From Burkholderia ambifaria AMMD (lineage in GTDB: Bacteria > Pseudomonadota > Gammaproteobacteria > Burkholderiales > Burkholderiaceae): a stretch of 64,000 bases of DNA. Where the stretch lies: NCBI RefSeq assembly GCF_000203915.1, contig NC_008390.1, positions 806,001-870,000 of the forward strand, written 5' to 3'. A model generated the notes under the pieces. The model saw nothing but the letters and a program-made list of their open reading frames with translations, searched no databases and was not told the DNA's origin. Every line of letters begins with the position of its first letter. Position 1 is the stretch's first letter. The position numbers and the translations under genes are program-made. Of the stretch, positions 46,500 through 56,188 are shown piece after piece.

Positions 46500-48866
46500 A
46501 TGAAAATTGCATATCTTGCCAGGGGAATGAGCGCGGCACTCATGGTGCTCGCGCTGGCCGGCTGCGGCGGCGACGACGCCAGTCCGGCGGTGGCTACGGC
46601 GCAGTCCGGCAAACTGTCGGCGCTGCGCGCCGCGGGCAACGCGGTGAGCGCGGCCCCGATGAGCGCAACGGCGCCGGTGCATGTTGCGCTGGTACTCAAG
46701 CTGAACGACGAAGCTGGATTGAACCGCTTTATCGAGCACGCGCGAACACCTGGCAGCGCCGGCTTCGGGGCCGTGCTGACCTCCGCGCAGATTGCCGCGC
46801 AGTACGCACCCACCACCGCCCAGGTGGCCACCGTGAAGGCCTATTTGGCAAGTAAGGGCTTCACGAACATCAAGGTGGCCGACAACAACATGATCGTGGA
46901 AGCCGATGCGCCGGCCGGGGTGATATCCGGTGTGTTCCGGACGACGCTCGTTCCGGTCGCGATGGCGGACGGCACCGGCACGCATATCAATACCGCCCCG
47001 GAGACGGTGCCCGATGCGATCAGCGGGGTCGTTCGAGGGGTTCTCGGACTCGATACCGCGACTCGCCTGCGTCCGAATTTCGTACGCGCCTCCAACGCCG
47101 CTGCGGCTCCGACTGCAAATGCGTCGCCAACGATATCCGCGGTCACGGTCGGCCACAATCCGACGCAATTTCCCGGCATTTATTCCGTCGGTAGCACCCC
47201 GACCGCTGCCAACACCACGATCGGCATTATTGCCGAAGGGGACGTGACGCAATCCGTCATCGACCTGGCAACGTTCGAAAGCCACAACCAGTTGCCTGCC
47301 GTACCCGTTTCAGTGATCCATGCCGGGCTGGCAAGCGCGGACACAAGCGCGAACATCGAATGGTCGCTCGATAGCCAGACCATCGTGGGGATGTCCGGGG
47401 GCCTCAAGCAGCTCAATTTCTACGTTGCGCGGTCGTTTGCGTGGAGCGATATCGCGCTTGCAATCAATCGCGCCGTGAGCGACAACACCGCCCGTGTCAT
47501 CAACATGTCGATCGGCGGTTGCGAGAACTGGGCGCCGACGGCGGCCATCGACACGCTGTTCCAGCTCGCCGTTGCGCAAGGACAAACTTTCTCGGTCAGT
47601 TCCGGCGATTCAGGCAGCGTGGCATATGGCTGCAATGGTACGTCGGTGCAATACCCGGCGACATCCCCGTATGTCGTGGCCGTTGGCGGCACGACGCTCT
47701 ATACGAACGGGAATGGAAACTACGCGGGCGAGACGGCCTGGGAAGCCAGCGGTGGCGGCATTAGTGGGTTTGAGCCGATTCCTTCGTGGCAGTCGAACGT
47801 ACCCGCACTCAAAGGCCGGGCGTCCCGAGGCATGCCGGACCTTGCATTCGATGCCGATCCCAACAGCGGCGCACAAATCATCGTCGGCGGACAACTCGAG
47901 ACGGTGGGCGGCACGAGCCTTTCCGCGCCGCTCTTTAGCGCTACCTGGGCGCGCTTGCTATCCGGCAGTTGCACGACGAGCCTCGGATTCGCGGCGCCGA
48001 GAATCTACAGCGTGCAATCGACGACCGCTTCGATTTTTCACGATATCACCAACGGCAGCAATGGCGCATACAGTGCCGGTTCGGGATGGGACTTCGTGAC
48101 CGGTTGGGGCACCCCGAACGTCAGTCTGCTCTATTCGTCGCTATGCGGTTCGACGTCTGTCTCCTACAGCGGCGGAATCAACGAAGGTACGACACTGAAG
48201 CCCGGGCAAGCCGTCTATTCCGCGTCCAGGAATCATCAACTTCTGATGCAGGGCGACGGTAATCTCGTCCTTTACAACACGACGAATGGCGCCGCGGTGT
48301 GGAATACCCGGACGTATGGAAATGCCGGAGCGTACGCCGTCTTTCAGAACGATGGCAACTTCGTGGTCTACAGTGCGAATGGCGCGGTGCTGTGGTACTC
48401 GGCGACCTACGGACAGTCAGGCAGTCAACATCTTTCCGTGCAGGACGACGGCAACATGGTGATCTATCAATCATTCGTGCCAGTATTCGCGACCGCGACC
48501 GGCACGTCGAGCTACGCGATCTCGGCGAGCGGTTCGGCTGTCTGGAACGGGGGCGTCGTCCTGAGTAGTGGCCAGAGTTTTACATCCGGCAATGGGGCGA
48601 ACGTGCTCATCATGCAAGGCGACGGGAATTTGGTGCTGCTTCGCCAAGGTGTTCCGATTTGGAACTCGGGCACCTACGGTCATTCGGGCGCGTTTGGTGT
48701 AATGCAAGGGGATGGCAATCTGGTCGTCTACAGCCCGGCGGGTGCGCCGCTCTGGAACTCCGGTACCGGTGGCAATTCGGGCGCGACTGCTTACATTCAG
48801 GACGACGGCAACGTGGTGATCTATACGCAACGGCCGAGTTGGAGCTCGAATACAGCAGGGGTCTAG
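46500..48866 (+). CDS. S53 (sedolisin-type) peptidase lipoprotein with six B-lectin-type repeats
   Basis: A 788-aa exported protein. Residues 1-22 form a lipoprotein signal with lipobox LAGC (Cys21 or 22). Then comes a pro-kumamolisin activation domain (about 60-180) and an S53 catalytic domain: Glu287 and Asp291 in NIEWSLDSQ, oxyanion Asp in SSGDSG, nucleophile Ser473 in GGTSLSAP, and calcium ligands in HDITNGSNG and GWDFVTGWG. The C-terminal 220 residues carry six QxDxNxVxY-type repeats (near 583, 615, 646, 703, 735 and 767), the mannose-binding bulb-lectin motif, forming two beta-prisms. Probably anchored to the outer membrane and active at acid pH. No pathway link to the O-antigen genes is shown. 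Confidence 0.9.
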   Translation: MKIAYLARGMSAALMVLALAGCGGDDASPAVATAQSGKLSALRAAGNAVSAAPMSATAPVHVALVLKLNDEAGLNRFIEHARTPGSAGFGAVLTSAQIAAQYAPTTAQVATVKAYLASKGFTNIKVADNNMIVEADAPAGVISGVFRTTLVPVAMADGTGTHINTAPETVPDAISGVVRGVLGLDTATRLRPNFVRASNAAAAPTANASPTISAVTVGHNPTQFPGIYSVGSTPTAANTTIGIIAEGDVTQSVIDLATFESHNQLPAVPVSVIHAGLASADTSANIEWSLDSQTIVGMSGGLKQLNFYVARSFAWSDIALAINRAVSDNTARVINMSIGGCENWAPTAAIDTLFQLAVAQGQTFSVSSGDSGSVAYGCNGTSVQYPATSPYVVAVGGTTLYTNGNGNYAGETAWEASGGGISGFEPIPSWQSNVPALKGRASRGMPDLAFDADPNSGAQIIVGGQLETVGGTSLSAPLFSATWARLLSGSCTTSLGFAAPRIYSVQSTTASIFHDITNGSNGAYSAGSGWDFVTGWGTPNVSLLYSSLCGSTSVSYSGGINEGTTLKPGQAVYSASRNHQLLMQGDGNLVLYNTTNGAAVWNTRTYGNAGAYAVFQNDGNFVVYSANGAVLWYSATYGQSGSQHLSVQDDGNMVIYQSFVPVFATATGTSSYAISASGSAVWNGGVVLSSGQSFTSGNGANVLIMQGDGNLVLLRQGVPIWNSGTYGHSGAFGVMQGDGNLVVYSPAGAPLWNSGTGGNSGATAYIQDDGNVVIYTQRPSWSSNTAGV

Positions 48867-48930
48867 TATCCCGCTCGTCGAATCGCGGTTGCGTGGTCAC
48901 GGCTCGTCGGCGACGGCGGGCCGTGCCCCC

Positions 48931-50037
48931 TCACTGCCCGCGCCTTTCCTTCCTCACGACCATCCACCTAGGCACCTTGAACCGCACGATGCTGAGATAA
49001 AGCCACACATAAGTGAGCGCGAACAGCACGACAAAAACGAACAGGTGCACGGTGTGCCGCCAGAACAGCGTCGCCGGAATCACCGCGACGAGGCACAGCA
49101 GCCAGAGATAGGGTGACGTCAGCGAATTCCGCCGCGTCAAATCATGCGCATGCTTGGTGCCGACGGCCCAGCGCATCAGCCGCTTGTACACCAGCATATG
49201 AAGGTGCACGCCATCCGGAATCCCCGGCGACATCCCGCGGATGAACTTCTTCCGATAGATCGAGAAGCAGGTCTCGAAGATCGGATACATGAACAGCAGC
49301 ACCGGATACCACGCGGACACTTCGCGGTTGCGCATCACCAGCATGATCGCGAGTTCGGCGAGCATGAAGCCGATGAAATACGCGCCGCCGTCACCAAGGA
49401 AGATCAGGCCGGCGGGGAAATTCCACAGGAAGAAGCCGAGCACGGCGCCCATCATGATGATCGACGCGGACATCACGACCGGGTCGTTGACATGAAACGC
49501 GACGTACGCAAGCGACGCGAACATCATGAAGCTGACCATCGACGCGAGGCCGTTGAAGCCGTCGATGATGTTGATCGCGTTCGCCAGCGCCGCGACCGCG
49601 AGCACGGTGATGAACGCCGAAATGGCGACGTAGTGGAGCAGGAAGTCGAGCGGCGGCACGCTGATGCGCGTGACCGCGATGTTCAGCAGCCAGAACGCCA
49701 GCGCGGCGGCGCCCATCGTGCACAGCAGCCGCGCGCGCGGCGACACGCGCTTGGTCAGGTCCTCGACGAGGCCTGACAGGAACGCCGGCAGCCCGCACGC
49801 GACGATCCCGAGAATGCTGCCGGAGATCGTCGGGTAGCGCCGGGACAGCACCAGCGCGGCAACGACGACGCCGGCGAGGATCCCGATGCCCCCGACGCGC
49901 GGCACCGGCCGCACGTGGAATTTCTGCACGCCGGCCAGGTCGCTGTCGATCGAGAATTTCTCGTGCAGATGCGCATAACGCACGATGAACAACGTGACGA
50001 GCAGGGAGACGATGAAGCCGGACGCGAAGCTGAGCAT
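48931..50037 (-). CDS. Second polyprenyl-phosphate phosphosugar transferase (WecA/MraY family)
   Basis: A 368-aa membrane protein with about ten helices. Motifs: KFHVRPVPRVGGIGI, GLVEDLTKRVSPRARL, ANAINIIDGFNGLASM, IFLGDGGAYFIGF and the loop SPGIPDGVHLHMLVYKR. It would start a second lipid-linked glycan. It differs from the WbpL-like protein at 43013 in the active-site motif (GFNG instead of GADG). Last gene of the leftward operon, 27 bp after galE, and convergent with the peptidase gene. Confidence 0.92.
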   Translation of the reverse strand: MLSFASGFIVSLLVTLFIVRYAHLHEKFSIDSDLAGVQKFHVRPVPRVGGIGILAGVVVAALVLSRRYPTISGSILGIVACGLPAFLSGLVEDLTKRVSPRARLLCTMGAAALAFWLLNIAVTRISVPPLDFLLHYVAISAFITVLAVAALANAINIIDGFNGLASMVSFMMFASLAYVAFHVNDPVVMSASIIMMGAVLGFFLWNFPAGLIFLGDGGAYFIGFMLAELAIMLVMRNREVSAWYPVLLFMYPIFETCFSIYRKKFIRGMSPGIPDGVHLHMLVYKRLMRWAVGTKHAHDLTRRNSLTSPYLWLLCLVAVIPATLFWRHTVHLFVFVVLFALTYVWLYLSIVRFKVPRWMVVRKERRGQ

Positions 50038-50064
50038 GGGATCGCTCGAAAAATGGACAGCGGA

Positions 50065-51087
50065 TTATACAAAACCGCGCGGGTTCGCCTCCTGCCATTT
50101 CCAGTGGTCGGCGCACATCTCGTCGATGCCGAGGGTCGCGCGCCAGCCGATGAGGTCGGCGGCGGCCTGCGGATTCGCGTAGCACTCGGCGATGTCGCCC
50201 GGGCGGCGCGCGACGAGTTCGTACGGCACCGGGCGGCCCGACGCCTTCTCGAACGCGCGCACGACTTCCAGCACGCTGTAGCCCTGGCCGGTCCCGAGGT
50301 TCACGACGAAGCTCGCGTCGCGCGTCGCGAGCGCGTCGAGCGCGGCGATGTGCCCCTTCGCGAGATCGACGACGTGGATGTAGTCGCGCACGCCGGTGCC
50401 GTCCGGCGTCGGGTAGTCGGAGCCGAACACGCGCAGCTTCTCGAGCTTGCCGACCGCGACCTGCGCGACGTACGGCATCAGGTTGTTCGGGATGCCGGCC
50501 GGATCCTCGCCGATCAGCCCGCTCGCATGCGCGCCGACGGGGTTGAAGTAGCGCAGCGTCGCAACGCGCCACGACGGGTCCGAGACCTCGAGATCGCGCA
50601 GGACCTGCTCGGCCATCAGCTTCGACTGGCCGTACGGGTTGGTCGCGGACAGCGGGAACGATTCGTCGATCGGCGAGCGCTCGGGCACGCCGTACACGGT
50701 CGCCGACGAGCTGAACACGAACTGCCTGACGTTGCGCTCGCGCATCACCTTGAGCACGGTCAGCAAGCCGCCGATGTTGTTCTGGTAGTACTCGAGCGGC
50801 TTCGCGACCGATTCGCCGACCGCCTTGAGCGCCGCGAAATGGATCGTGCCGGTGATCGGATGCGCGTCGAACACCTTCGCGAGCGCGGCTTCGTCGCACA
50901 CGTCGACCTGGTGGAACGCGGGCGTCCTGCCCGTGATCTTCTCGATGCGCCGCACGGACTCGGCCTTGCTGTTGACGAGGTTGTCGACGATCACGACATC
51001 GTAGCCGTTGTCGAGCAGCTCGACGGCCGTGTGCGAGCCGATGTAGCCCGCACCGCCGGTAACGAGGATGGTGCCTTTAGCGGTCAT
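50065..51087 (-). CDS. galE: UDP-glucose 4-epimerase
   Basis: A 340-aa SDR with [31 protein letters not shown] and NPYGQSKLMAEQVL (YxxxK), and RYFNPVGAHASG as in GalE. It supplies UDP-galactose (or epimerises UDP-GlcNAc). MTAKGTILVTGG at 51087 is the start, with GGAG before it; the longer frame upstream belongs to the next gene's shadow. Confidence 0.97.
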   Translation of the reverse strand: MTAKGTILVTGGAGYIGSHTAVELLDNGYDVVIVDNLVNSKAESVRRIEKITGRTPAFHQVDVCDEAALAKVFDAHPITGTIHFAALKAVGESVAKPLEYYQNNIGGLLTVLKVMRERNVRQFVFSSSATVYGVPERSPIDESFPLSATNPYGQSKLMAEQVLRDLEVSDPSWRVATLRYFNPVGAHASGLIGEDPAGIPNNLMPYVAQVAVGKLEKLRVFGSDYPTPDGTGVRDYIHVVDLAKGHIAALDALATRDASFVVNLGTGQGYSVLEVVRAFEKASGRPVPYELVARRPGDIAECYANPQAAADLIGWRATLGIDEMCADHWKWQEANPRGFV

Positions 51088-51101
51088 GCTGATGCGCTCC
51101 T

Positions 51102-52238
51102 TCAGAGTGTGATGCCGGTCAATGTATGAATGGTCTGCCGGTAACGTTCGACGACCTGCTGCTCGTCGAATTCCTCGGCCACCTTGCGACGGCCACGCGC
51201 GCCCATCGCGTCGCGGCCGGCGCTCCCGAGTTCGATCATGCGGACCAACTGCTCCGCGAGGCTCGCGCTGTCGCGCACGCGGCACAGAAAGCCGGTTTCG
51301 CCGTCGGCGACGACGTCGCGGCAGCCCGGCACGTCGGTCGCGACGATCGGGCGGCCCATCGCGGACGCTTCCATCAGCGTGCGCGGCACGCCTTCGCGGT
51401 ACGACGGCAGCACGACGCAGTCGGCCGCCGCGATGTGCGGGCGCACGTCGTGCGCCTCGCCGAGATACTCGACCACGCCTTCGCTAACCCACGCGTCGAC
51501 GTCCGCGCGGCTGATCGCGCTGGGGTTGTCGACCCCGAGCGGACCGAGTAGCTGGAAGCGCGCGTCCGGGTAGCGGGCACGCACCGCGCGCGCGGCCTCG
51601 ACGTACTCGCGCACGCCCTTGTCCCACAGCAGCCGGCCGATCAGGATGAACACCGGGCCGTGGCCGCCGGGCAGCGGCACCGGCGCGAACTGGTCGAGAT
51701 CGACGCCTTCGCCGTGCAGCAGCCGCGCGCGATCCGGATGCGCGAGCAATTGCTCGTCGGTGAAGGTCGCGAGATCGTCGCGGTTCAGGAACCAGACTTC
51801 GCGCGGGAAGCGGAACGCGAACCGGTACAGGCGTTTCGCGACGCTCGCCGCGCGGCTTTTCTGGATGAACACGTAGCCGAGGCCCGTGGTGACCGCGATC
51901 GACGGCACGCGCGCGAGCCACGCGGCGACCGATCCGTAGATGTTCGGCTTGATCGTGTAATGAAACACGAGCGCGGGCCGCAGTGCGCGGTAATGGCGCA
52001 CCAGCGCGGCGAGCGTGCCGAGATCCTCGCGTGGGCTCGTGCCTTTCGACGCGACGGCGAGCGCGACGTAGCGGCAGCCCATCTGCTCGAGCAGCGGCAC
52101 CGTGCGGTCGTGCGGCGCGATCACGATGACCTCGGCGCCGCGCGCGACGAGCGCACGGATCAGCCCGTGGCGGTACGTATAGATCGCCCAGGCCGTGTTG
52201 CAGACGAGCGCGATGCGCAGCGAGGAGGTAGCGGACAT
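51102..52238 (-). CDS. GT4-family glycosyltransferase
   Basis: A 378-aa GT-B enzyme: RIALVCNTAWAIYTYRHGLI, VFHYTIKPNIYGS, HGEGVDLDQF, and the EX7E region SYREGVPRTLMEASAMGRPIVATD. The HYTIKPNIYG segment is typical of the PglA/WbnK-like N-acetylgalactosaminyl- or galactosyltransferase group. It lies 14 bp upstream of galE, which could supply its donor. Preceded by an AT-rich 61-bp spacer after the GT2 gene. Confidence 0.92.
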   Translation of the reverse strand: MSATSSLRIALVCNTAWAIYTYRHGLIRALVARGAEVIVIAPHDRTVPLLEQMGCRYVALAVASKGTSPREDLGTLAALVRHYRALRPALVFHYTIKPNIYGSVAAWLARVPSIAVTTGLGYVFIQKSRAASVAKRLYRFAFRFPREVWFLNRDDLATFTDEQLLAHPDRARLLHGEGVDLDQFAPVPLPGGHGPVFILIGRLLWDKGVREYVEAARAVRARYPDARFQLLGPLGVDNPSAISRADVDAWVSEGVVEYLGEAHDVRPHIAAADCVVLPSYREGVPRTLMEASAMGRPIVATDVPGCRDVVADGETGFLCRVRDSASLAEQLVRMIELGSAGRDAMGARGRRKVAEEFDEQQVVERYRQTIHTLTGITL

Positions 52239-52299
52239 GAAAATAAGAAAAAATAAAGCGTCGAAAATGCCGGGCGTGAACAGACCGCGTGAACAGACC

Positions 52300-53124
52300 C
52301 TAAGCGGACGGCCGCGCCGCGAACAGCGTCTGCTTGATTCGCTGCAGCGTACGGTACGGCGTCACGAAATGCAGCAGGTTCTTGGCGAGGCCGGCCCAGT
52401 CGTACGGGTTCAGCGCGTTGAAGTGACGCAGCAGCAGCGACAGCGTCGAAATCAGCTGGCGGCGGCGCCGGGTCGCGCTGATCCCGCCCTCGTTGAGCTC
52501 GTAGTAGAGGCCGAGCTCGGGCAGGTTCGCGCAATCGTAGCGTTGCATTAACCGTAAAAAAAGATCGAGATCCTCGGCCGCACGGTACTTCGCGCGGTAG
52601 TTGCCGACTTCGCGCACCGCGTCGATGCGCAGCATGACCGACGGATGCACGAGCGGCGAGCGCAGGAAACGCGTGCGGCGCAGCATGCGCGGATCGGCCG
52701 GCGGGGTCAGCATGAAGCGCGGCTCGCCGGCGCGCGACACGACCTGGGTCCACATGCCGACGCAGGCCACGCGCGGATGCGCGTCGAGATACGCGCGCTG
52801 CTTCGCGAGCCGCCGCGGGGCGGCGAGGTCGCCGGCGTCGATGCGGGCCGCATAGCGGAAGCCGCGTGCCGCGAGCGCGTCGATGCCGGCCTCGAGCGCG
52901 CGCTCGATGCCGCCGTTTTGCGGCATGCGCAGCACGTCGACCGCGAGGCCGGGCAGCTCGGGCGCGACGATCGGCGGCGTGCTGCCGTCGTCGACGATCA
53001 GCACGTGCACCGGCGCGTCCTCGCTGAACGACGCGAGGGTGCGGGCGACGTCGTCGTGTCCGTTGTAGGCCGGCATGAGCACGGCCACGTCGTCGAGCGG
53101 GAGCGGGCAATCGGGAGACGTCAT
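52300..53124 (-). CDS. GT2-family glycosyltransferase
   Basis: A 274-aa GT-A enzyme with VAVLMPAYNGHDDVARTLASF, VLIVDDGSTPP, the metal-binding region ARIDAGDLAAPRRLAKQ, and the acceptor-side EDLDLFLRLM (ED motif). Cytoplasmic. The start overlaps the flippase stop by 4 bp (ATGA), so both are made together. Confidence 0.93.
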   Translation of the reverse strand: MTSPDCPLPLDDVAVLMPAYNGHDDVARTLASFSEDAPVHVLIVDDGSTPPIVAPELPGLAVDVLRMPQNGGIERALEAGIDALAARGFRYAARIDAGDLAAPRRLAKQRAYLDAHPRVACVGMWTQVVSRAGEPRFMLTPPADPRMLRRTRFLRSPLVHPSVMLRIDAVREVGNYRAKYRAAEDLDLFLRLMQRYDCANLPELGLYYELNEGGISATRRRRQLISTLSLLLRHFNALNPYDWAGLAKNLLHFVTPYRTLQRIKQTLFAARPSA

Positions 53125-54377
53125 GGGCGCAGCCTGAAACGAATGTAATAAAAATTAACGGCGATGGCGGCGACATAGCCGGCCGCGAGCCCGACGAGCG
53201 CCCCGTACAGGCCGAGCCGGGGGATGGCGAACACGTTGACGAGCGCGGCGATCGCGAGCGCGAGCACCCATTTCGCCAGCAACACGAATTTTGCTTGATA
53301 TTTGAGAACGATAAGATTGCCTATCGCCTCGACGCCGGCCGGCACGGACAGCCAGACGGCCCAGCGGAAGATGTCGACCGACGCCTCGTAGCCGTGGCCG
53401 AACACCTTGCCGACGATGAGCGGTGCGGCCGCGTCCAGCACCAGCGCGCCGGCCGTCATCAGGCCGGCGGTCATCGCGGTCAGCCGGACGATGTTGCGGC
53501 GCAGCCGCGCGACGTCCTGCACGCGGTACACGAACGCGGGCGCGATGGTCTGCGCGAGCATCAGCGCGAGCGTGATCCAGTTCTCGTTGAGCTGCTGGGC
53601 CGCCGCGTAGCGGCCGAGGTCGGCGAACGACACGTGACGCTCGAGCATCAGGCGGTCGAGCTTCAGGAACAGGTACATGCAGATCAGGCCGAGCCAGAAC
53701 ACGGTGCCGGCGGTGGCGAAGTGCCTGAACAGCGGTTGGTCGAACGTCCAGCCGAGCGTGCCGCCGTTACGATGGCGGTAGTACAGCACGAGCGCGAAGC
53801 CGATCGCGGCGGCCTCCAGCGCCCACAGCCACGCGAAGCGGGCAGGGCCGGCGGCCGCGCGCACCAGCAGCCAGACGAGCAGCGCCTTCGCCAGCGCGGT
53901 GACCATGCTGGTCATGAGCTGCGGCTTGCTGTAGGTCATGCTCTGCAGCCATGCGTTGATCACGCCGACGAACGGCTCGCGGAACACCATCGTGACCGCG
54001 AGGCCCGCGAGCATCGCGCCGACGAGCGGGTCGAACGCGCCGGCGCCGATCGCGATCCAGGTCGCGACGAGCGCGACGGCCGACACGCCGATGCGCAGCG
54101 CGAACGCGCTGCCGAGCACCGCGCCGAGTTGCGCGGGCGGGCGCTGGACGATGGTCGGAACCAGGATTTCGGCGCCGCACACCCAGGTGAGCGGCGCCAG
54201 TACGAGGAGAAGCGTATTCGCATACTGCCATTTGCCGAACACGTCCGGCCCGAAATAACGGGCCAGAAGACCGCTGATCGCGATCGCGACGCCGATCTGC
54301 GTGAGCCGCTCGAGCCCGAGCCAGACGAGATTCGCGACGGCCTTCGCGACGTCCGGATTGCCGAATCGCTTCAGCAT
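53121..54377 (-). CDS. Polysaccharide flippase (Wzx-like, MOP superfamily)
   Basis: A 418-aa integral membrane protein with about 12 predicted helices, starting MLKRFGNPDVAKAVANLVWLG and followed by LLARYFGPDVFGKWQYANTLLLVL, the usual opening of O-antigen flippases. It would flip a lipid-linked oligosaccharide to the periplasm. No Wzy-type polymerase gene is seen beside it, so the product may be a short oligosaccharide or the polymerase is elsewhere. Start is uncertain between 54377 and a GTG at 54392. First gene of the leftward operon, divergent from manB across 242 bp. Confidence 0.88.
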   Translation of the reverse strand: MLKRFGNPDVAKAVANLVWLGLERLTQIGVAIAISGLLARYFGPDVFGKWQYANTLLLVLAPLTWVCGAEILVPTIVQRPPAQLGAVLGSAFALRIGVSAVALVATWIAIGAGAFDPLVGAMLAGLAVTMVFREPFVGVINAWLQSMTYSKPQLMTSMVTALAKALLVWLLVRAAAGPARFAWLWALEAAAIGFALVLYYRHRNGGTLGWTFDQPLFRHFATAGTVFWLGLICMYLFLKLDRLMLERHVSFADLGRYAAAQQLNENWITLALMLAQTIAPAFVYRVQDVARLRRNIVRLTAMTAGLMTAGALVLDAAAPLIVGKVFGHGYEASVDIFRWAVWLSVPAGVEAIGNLIVLKYQAKFVLLAKWVLALAIAALVNVFAIPRLGLYGALVGLAAGYVAAIAVNFYYIRFRLRP

Positions 54378-54619
54378 GCGGGGCGGCCCCACGCGCTTGG
54401 AGCGGCCGGCAGGACGCCGGGAGGCGGGAGGTTGGCGGCGGCGGAACGGCTAGGCATTAAAATGGGCAGAATGCGCGTCATCAAAACCCGCGATTATAAG
54501 TTGGATCGCGGCCGCACCAGCCGCCCGGTTCCTTGTCGCGCAAGGCCCGCATGTATGATGCCGGGCACGCGCGAAAGGCGGCCAGATTATTTTCCATGCA
54601 CGCAACCGAGAGAGAATCG

Positions 54620-56014
54620 ATGATCTCCCAATCCATCTTCAAGGCATATGACATTCGCGGTGTGGTCGGCAAGACGCTCGACGCCGACACGGCGCGCGGG
54701 ATCGGCCGGGCATTCGGCAGCGAAGTGCGCGCCCAGGGCGGCGACGCGGTCGTCGTCGCGCGCGACGGCCGCCTATCGGGGCCCGAGCTCGTCGGCGCAC
54801 TCGCCGATGGCCTGCGTGCGGCCGGTGTCGACGTCGTCGACGTCGGCATGGTGCCCACGCCGGTCGGCTATTTCGCGGCGAGCGTGCCGCTTGCACTGAA
54901 GGGCGGCGAACGCCGCGTCGATTCGTGCATCGTCGTCACGGGCAGCCACAATCCGCCCGACTACAACGGCTTCAAGATGGTGCTGCGCGGCGCCGCGATC
55001 TACGGCGAGCAGATCCAGGCGCTGTACCGCCGCATCGTCGACGAGCGTTTCGAAACGGGCAGCGGCACGTTCGAGGAGTTCGACGTCGCGGATCAGTACA
55101 TCGCGCGCATCGTCGGCGACGTGAAGCTCGCGCGCCCGCTGAAGCTCGTCGTCGATGCCGGCAACGGCGTCGCGGGCCCGCTCGCGACGCGCCTGTTCAA
55201 GGCGCTCGGCTGCGAACTCGTCGAGCGCTTCACCGACATCGACGGCACGTTCCCGAACCACCACCCCGATCCCGCGCACCCGGAAAACCTGCAGGACGTG
55301 ATCCAGGCGCTGAAGGACACCGACGCCGAACTCGGCTTCGCGTTCGACGGCGACGGCGACCGCCTGGGCGTCGTCACGAAGGACGGCCAGATCATCTACC
55401 CGGACCGCCAGCTGATGCTGTTCGCGGAGGAAGTGCTGTCGCGCAATCCGGGCGCGCAGATCATCTACGACGTGAAGTGCACGCGCCATCTCGCGCAGTG
55501 GGTGAAGGCGAAGGGCGGCGAGCCGCTGATGTGGAAGACGGGCCATTCGCTCGTGAAGGCGAAGCTGCGCGAGACGGGTGCGCCGCTCGCCGGCGAGATG
55601 AGCGGCCACGTGTTCTTCAAGGACCGCTGGTACGGCTTCGACGACGGCCTCTACACGGGCGCGCGCCTGCTGGAGATCCTCGCGAAGACGGCCGATCCGA
55701 GCGCGCTGCTGAACGGCTTGCCGGACGCGATGAGCACGCCCGAGCTGCAGCTCTGGCTCGACGAAGGCGAGAACTTCCGCCTGATCGACAAGCTGCAGAA
55801 AGAGGCGAAGTTCGACGGTGCCGAGGAAGTCGTGACGATCGACGGCCTGCGCGTCGAGTACCCGGACGGTTTCGGCCTCGCGCGTTCGTCGAACACGACG
55901 CCGGTCGTCGTGATGCGGTTCGAATCGGAGACCAAGGAAGGGCTCAAGCGCATTCAGGAGGACTTCCGCCGCGTGCTGACGGCCGCGAAGCCGGACGTCA
56001 AGCTGCCGTTCTGA
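54620..56014 (+). CDS. manB: Phosphomannomutase/phosphoglucomutase (ManB/AlgC)
   Basis: A 464-aa alpha-phosphohexomutase. The phosphoserine is Ser109 in VTGSHNPPDYNGFKM. The metal loop is FDGDGDRLG, and the sugar specificity loop is GEMSGHVFF. It makes mannose-1-phosphate for manC and glucose-1-phosphate for rmlA, thus feeding both rhamnose pathways upstream. MISQSIFKAYDIRG at ATG 54620 is the family start. It is followed by an intrinsic terminator. Confidence 0.96.
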   Translation: MISQSIFKAYDIRGVVGKTLDADTARGIGRAFGSEVRAQGGDAVVVARDGRLSGPELVGALADGLRAAGVDVVDVGMVPTPVGYFAASVPLALKGGERRVDSCIVVTGSHNPPDYNGFKMVLRGAAIYGEQIQALYRRIVDERFETGSGTFEEFDVADQYIARIVGDVKLARPLKLVVDAGNGVAGPLATRLFKALGCELVERFTDIDGTFPNHHPDPAHPENLQDVIQALKDTDAELGFAFDGDGDRLGVVTKDGQIIYPDRQLMLFAEEVLSRNPGAQIIYDVKCTRHLAQWVKAKGGEPLMWKTGHSLVKAKLRETGAPLAGEMSGHVFFKDRWYGFDDGLYTGARLLEILAKTADPSALLNGLPDAMSTPELQLWLDEGENFRLIDKLQKEAKFDGAEEVVTIDGLRVEYPDGFGLARSSNTTPVVVMRFESETKEGLKRIQEDFRRVLTAAKPDVKLPF

Positions 56015-56076
56015 ACTCCGGCGGCCTGCGGGCCGCCGCCGGCGCGACGCTCGCACGAGCCGTCGCGCCATCCCCG

Positions 56077-56112
56077 AAAAGCGGCGCACGCTCACGCGTG
56101 CGGCCGCTTTTT
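56077..56112 (+). terminator. Intrinsic terminator after manB
   Basis: AAAAGCGGC-GCACGC pairs with GCGTGC-GGCCGCTTTT around the 4-nt loop TCAC with one bulged G, followed by TTTTT overlapping the stem end. Confidence 0.85.
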
Positions 56113-56159
56113 GTCTGTCTGACGTCCCGGGCGCGATAAAATCGCGTCTTTATGCCTGT

Positions 56160-56184
56160 CGCCGGCTATCCGCCGGCGTTTTTT
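56160..56184 (+). terminator. Terminator-like hairpin just before the waaC start codon
   Basis: CGCCGGC, loop TATCC, GCCGGCG, then TTTTTT: a 7-bp GC stem with a T-run ending four bases before the waaC GTG. A TAAAAT (56137-56142) upstream could be the -10 of a promoter whose transcript would pass through this hairpin. It may attenuate waaC or be a second stop for manB read-through. Confidence 0.6.
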
Positions 56185-56188
56185 CAGC

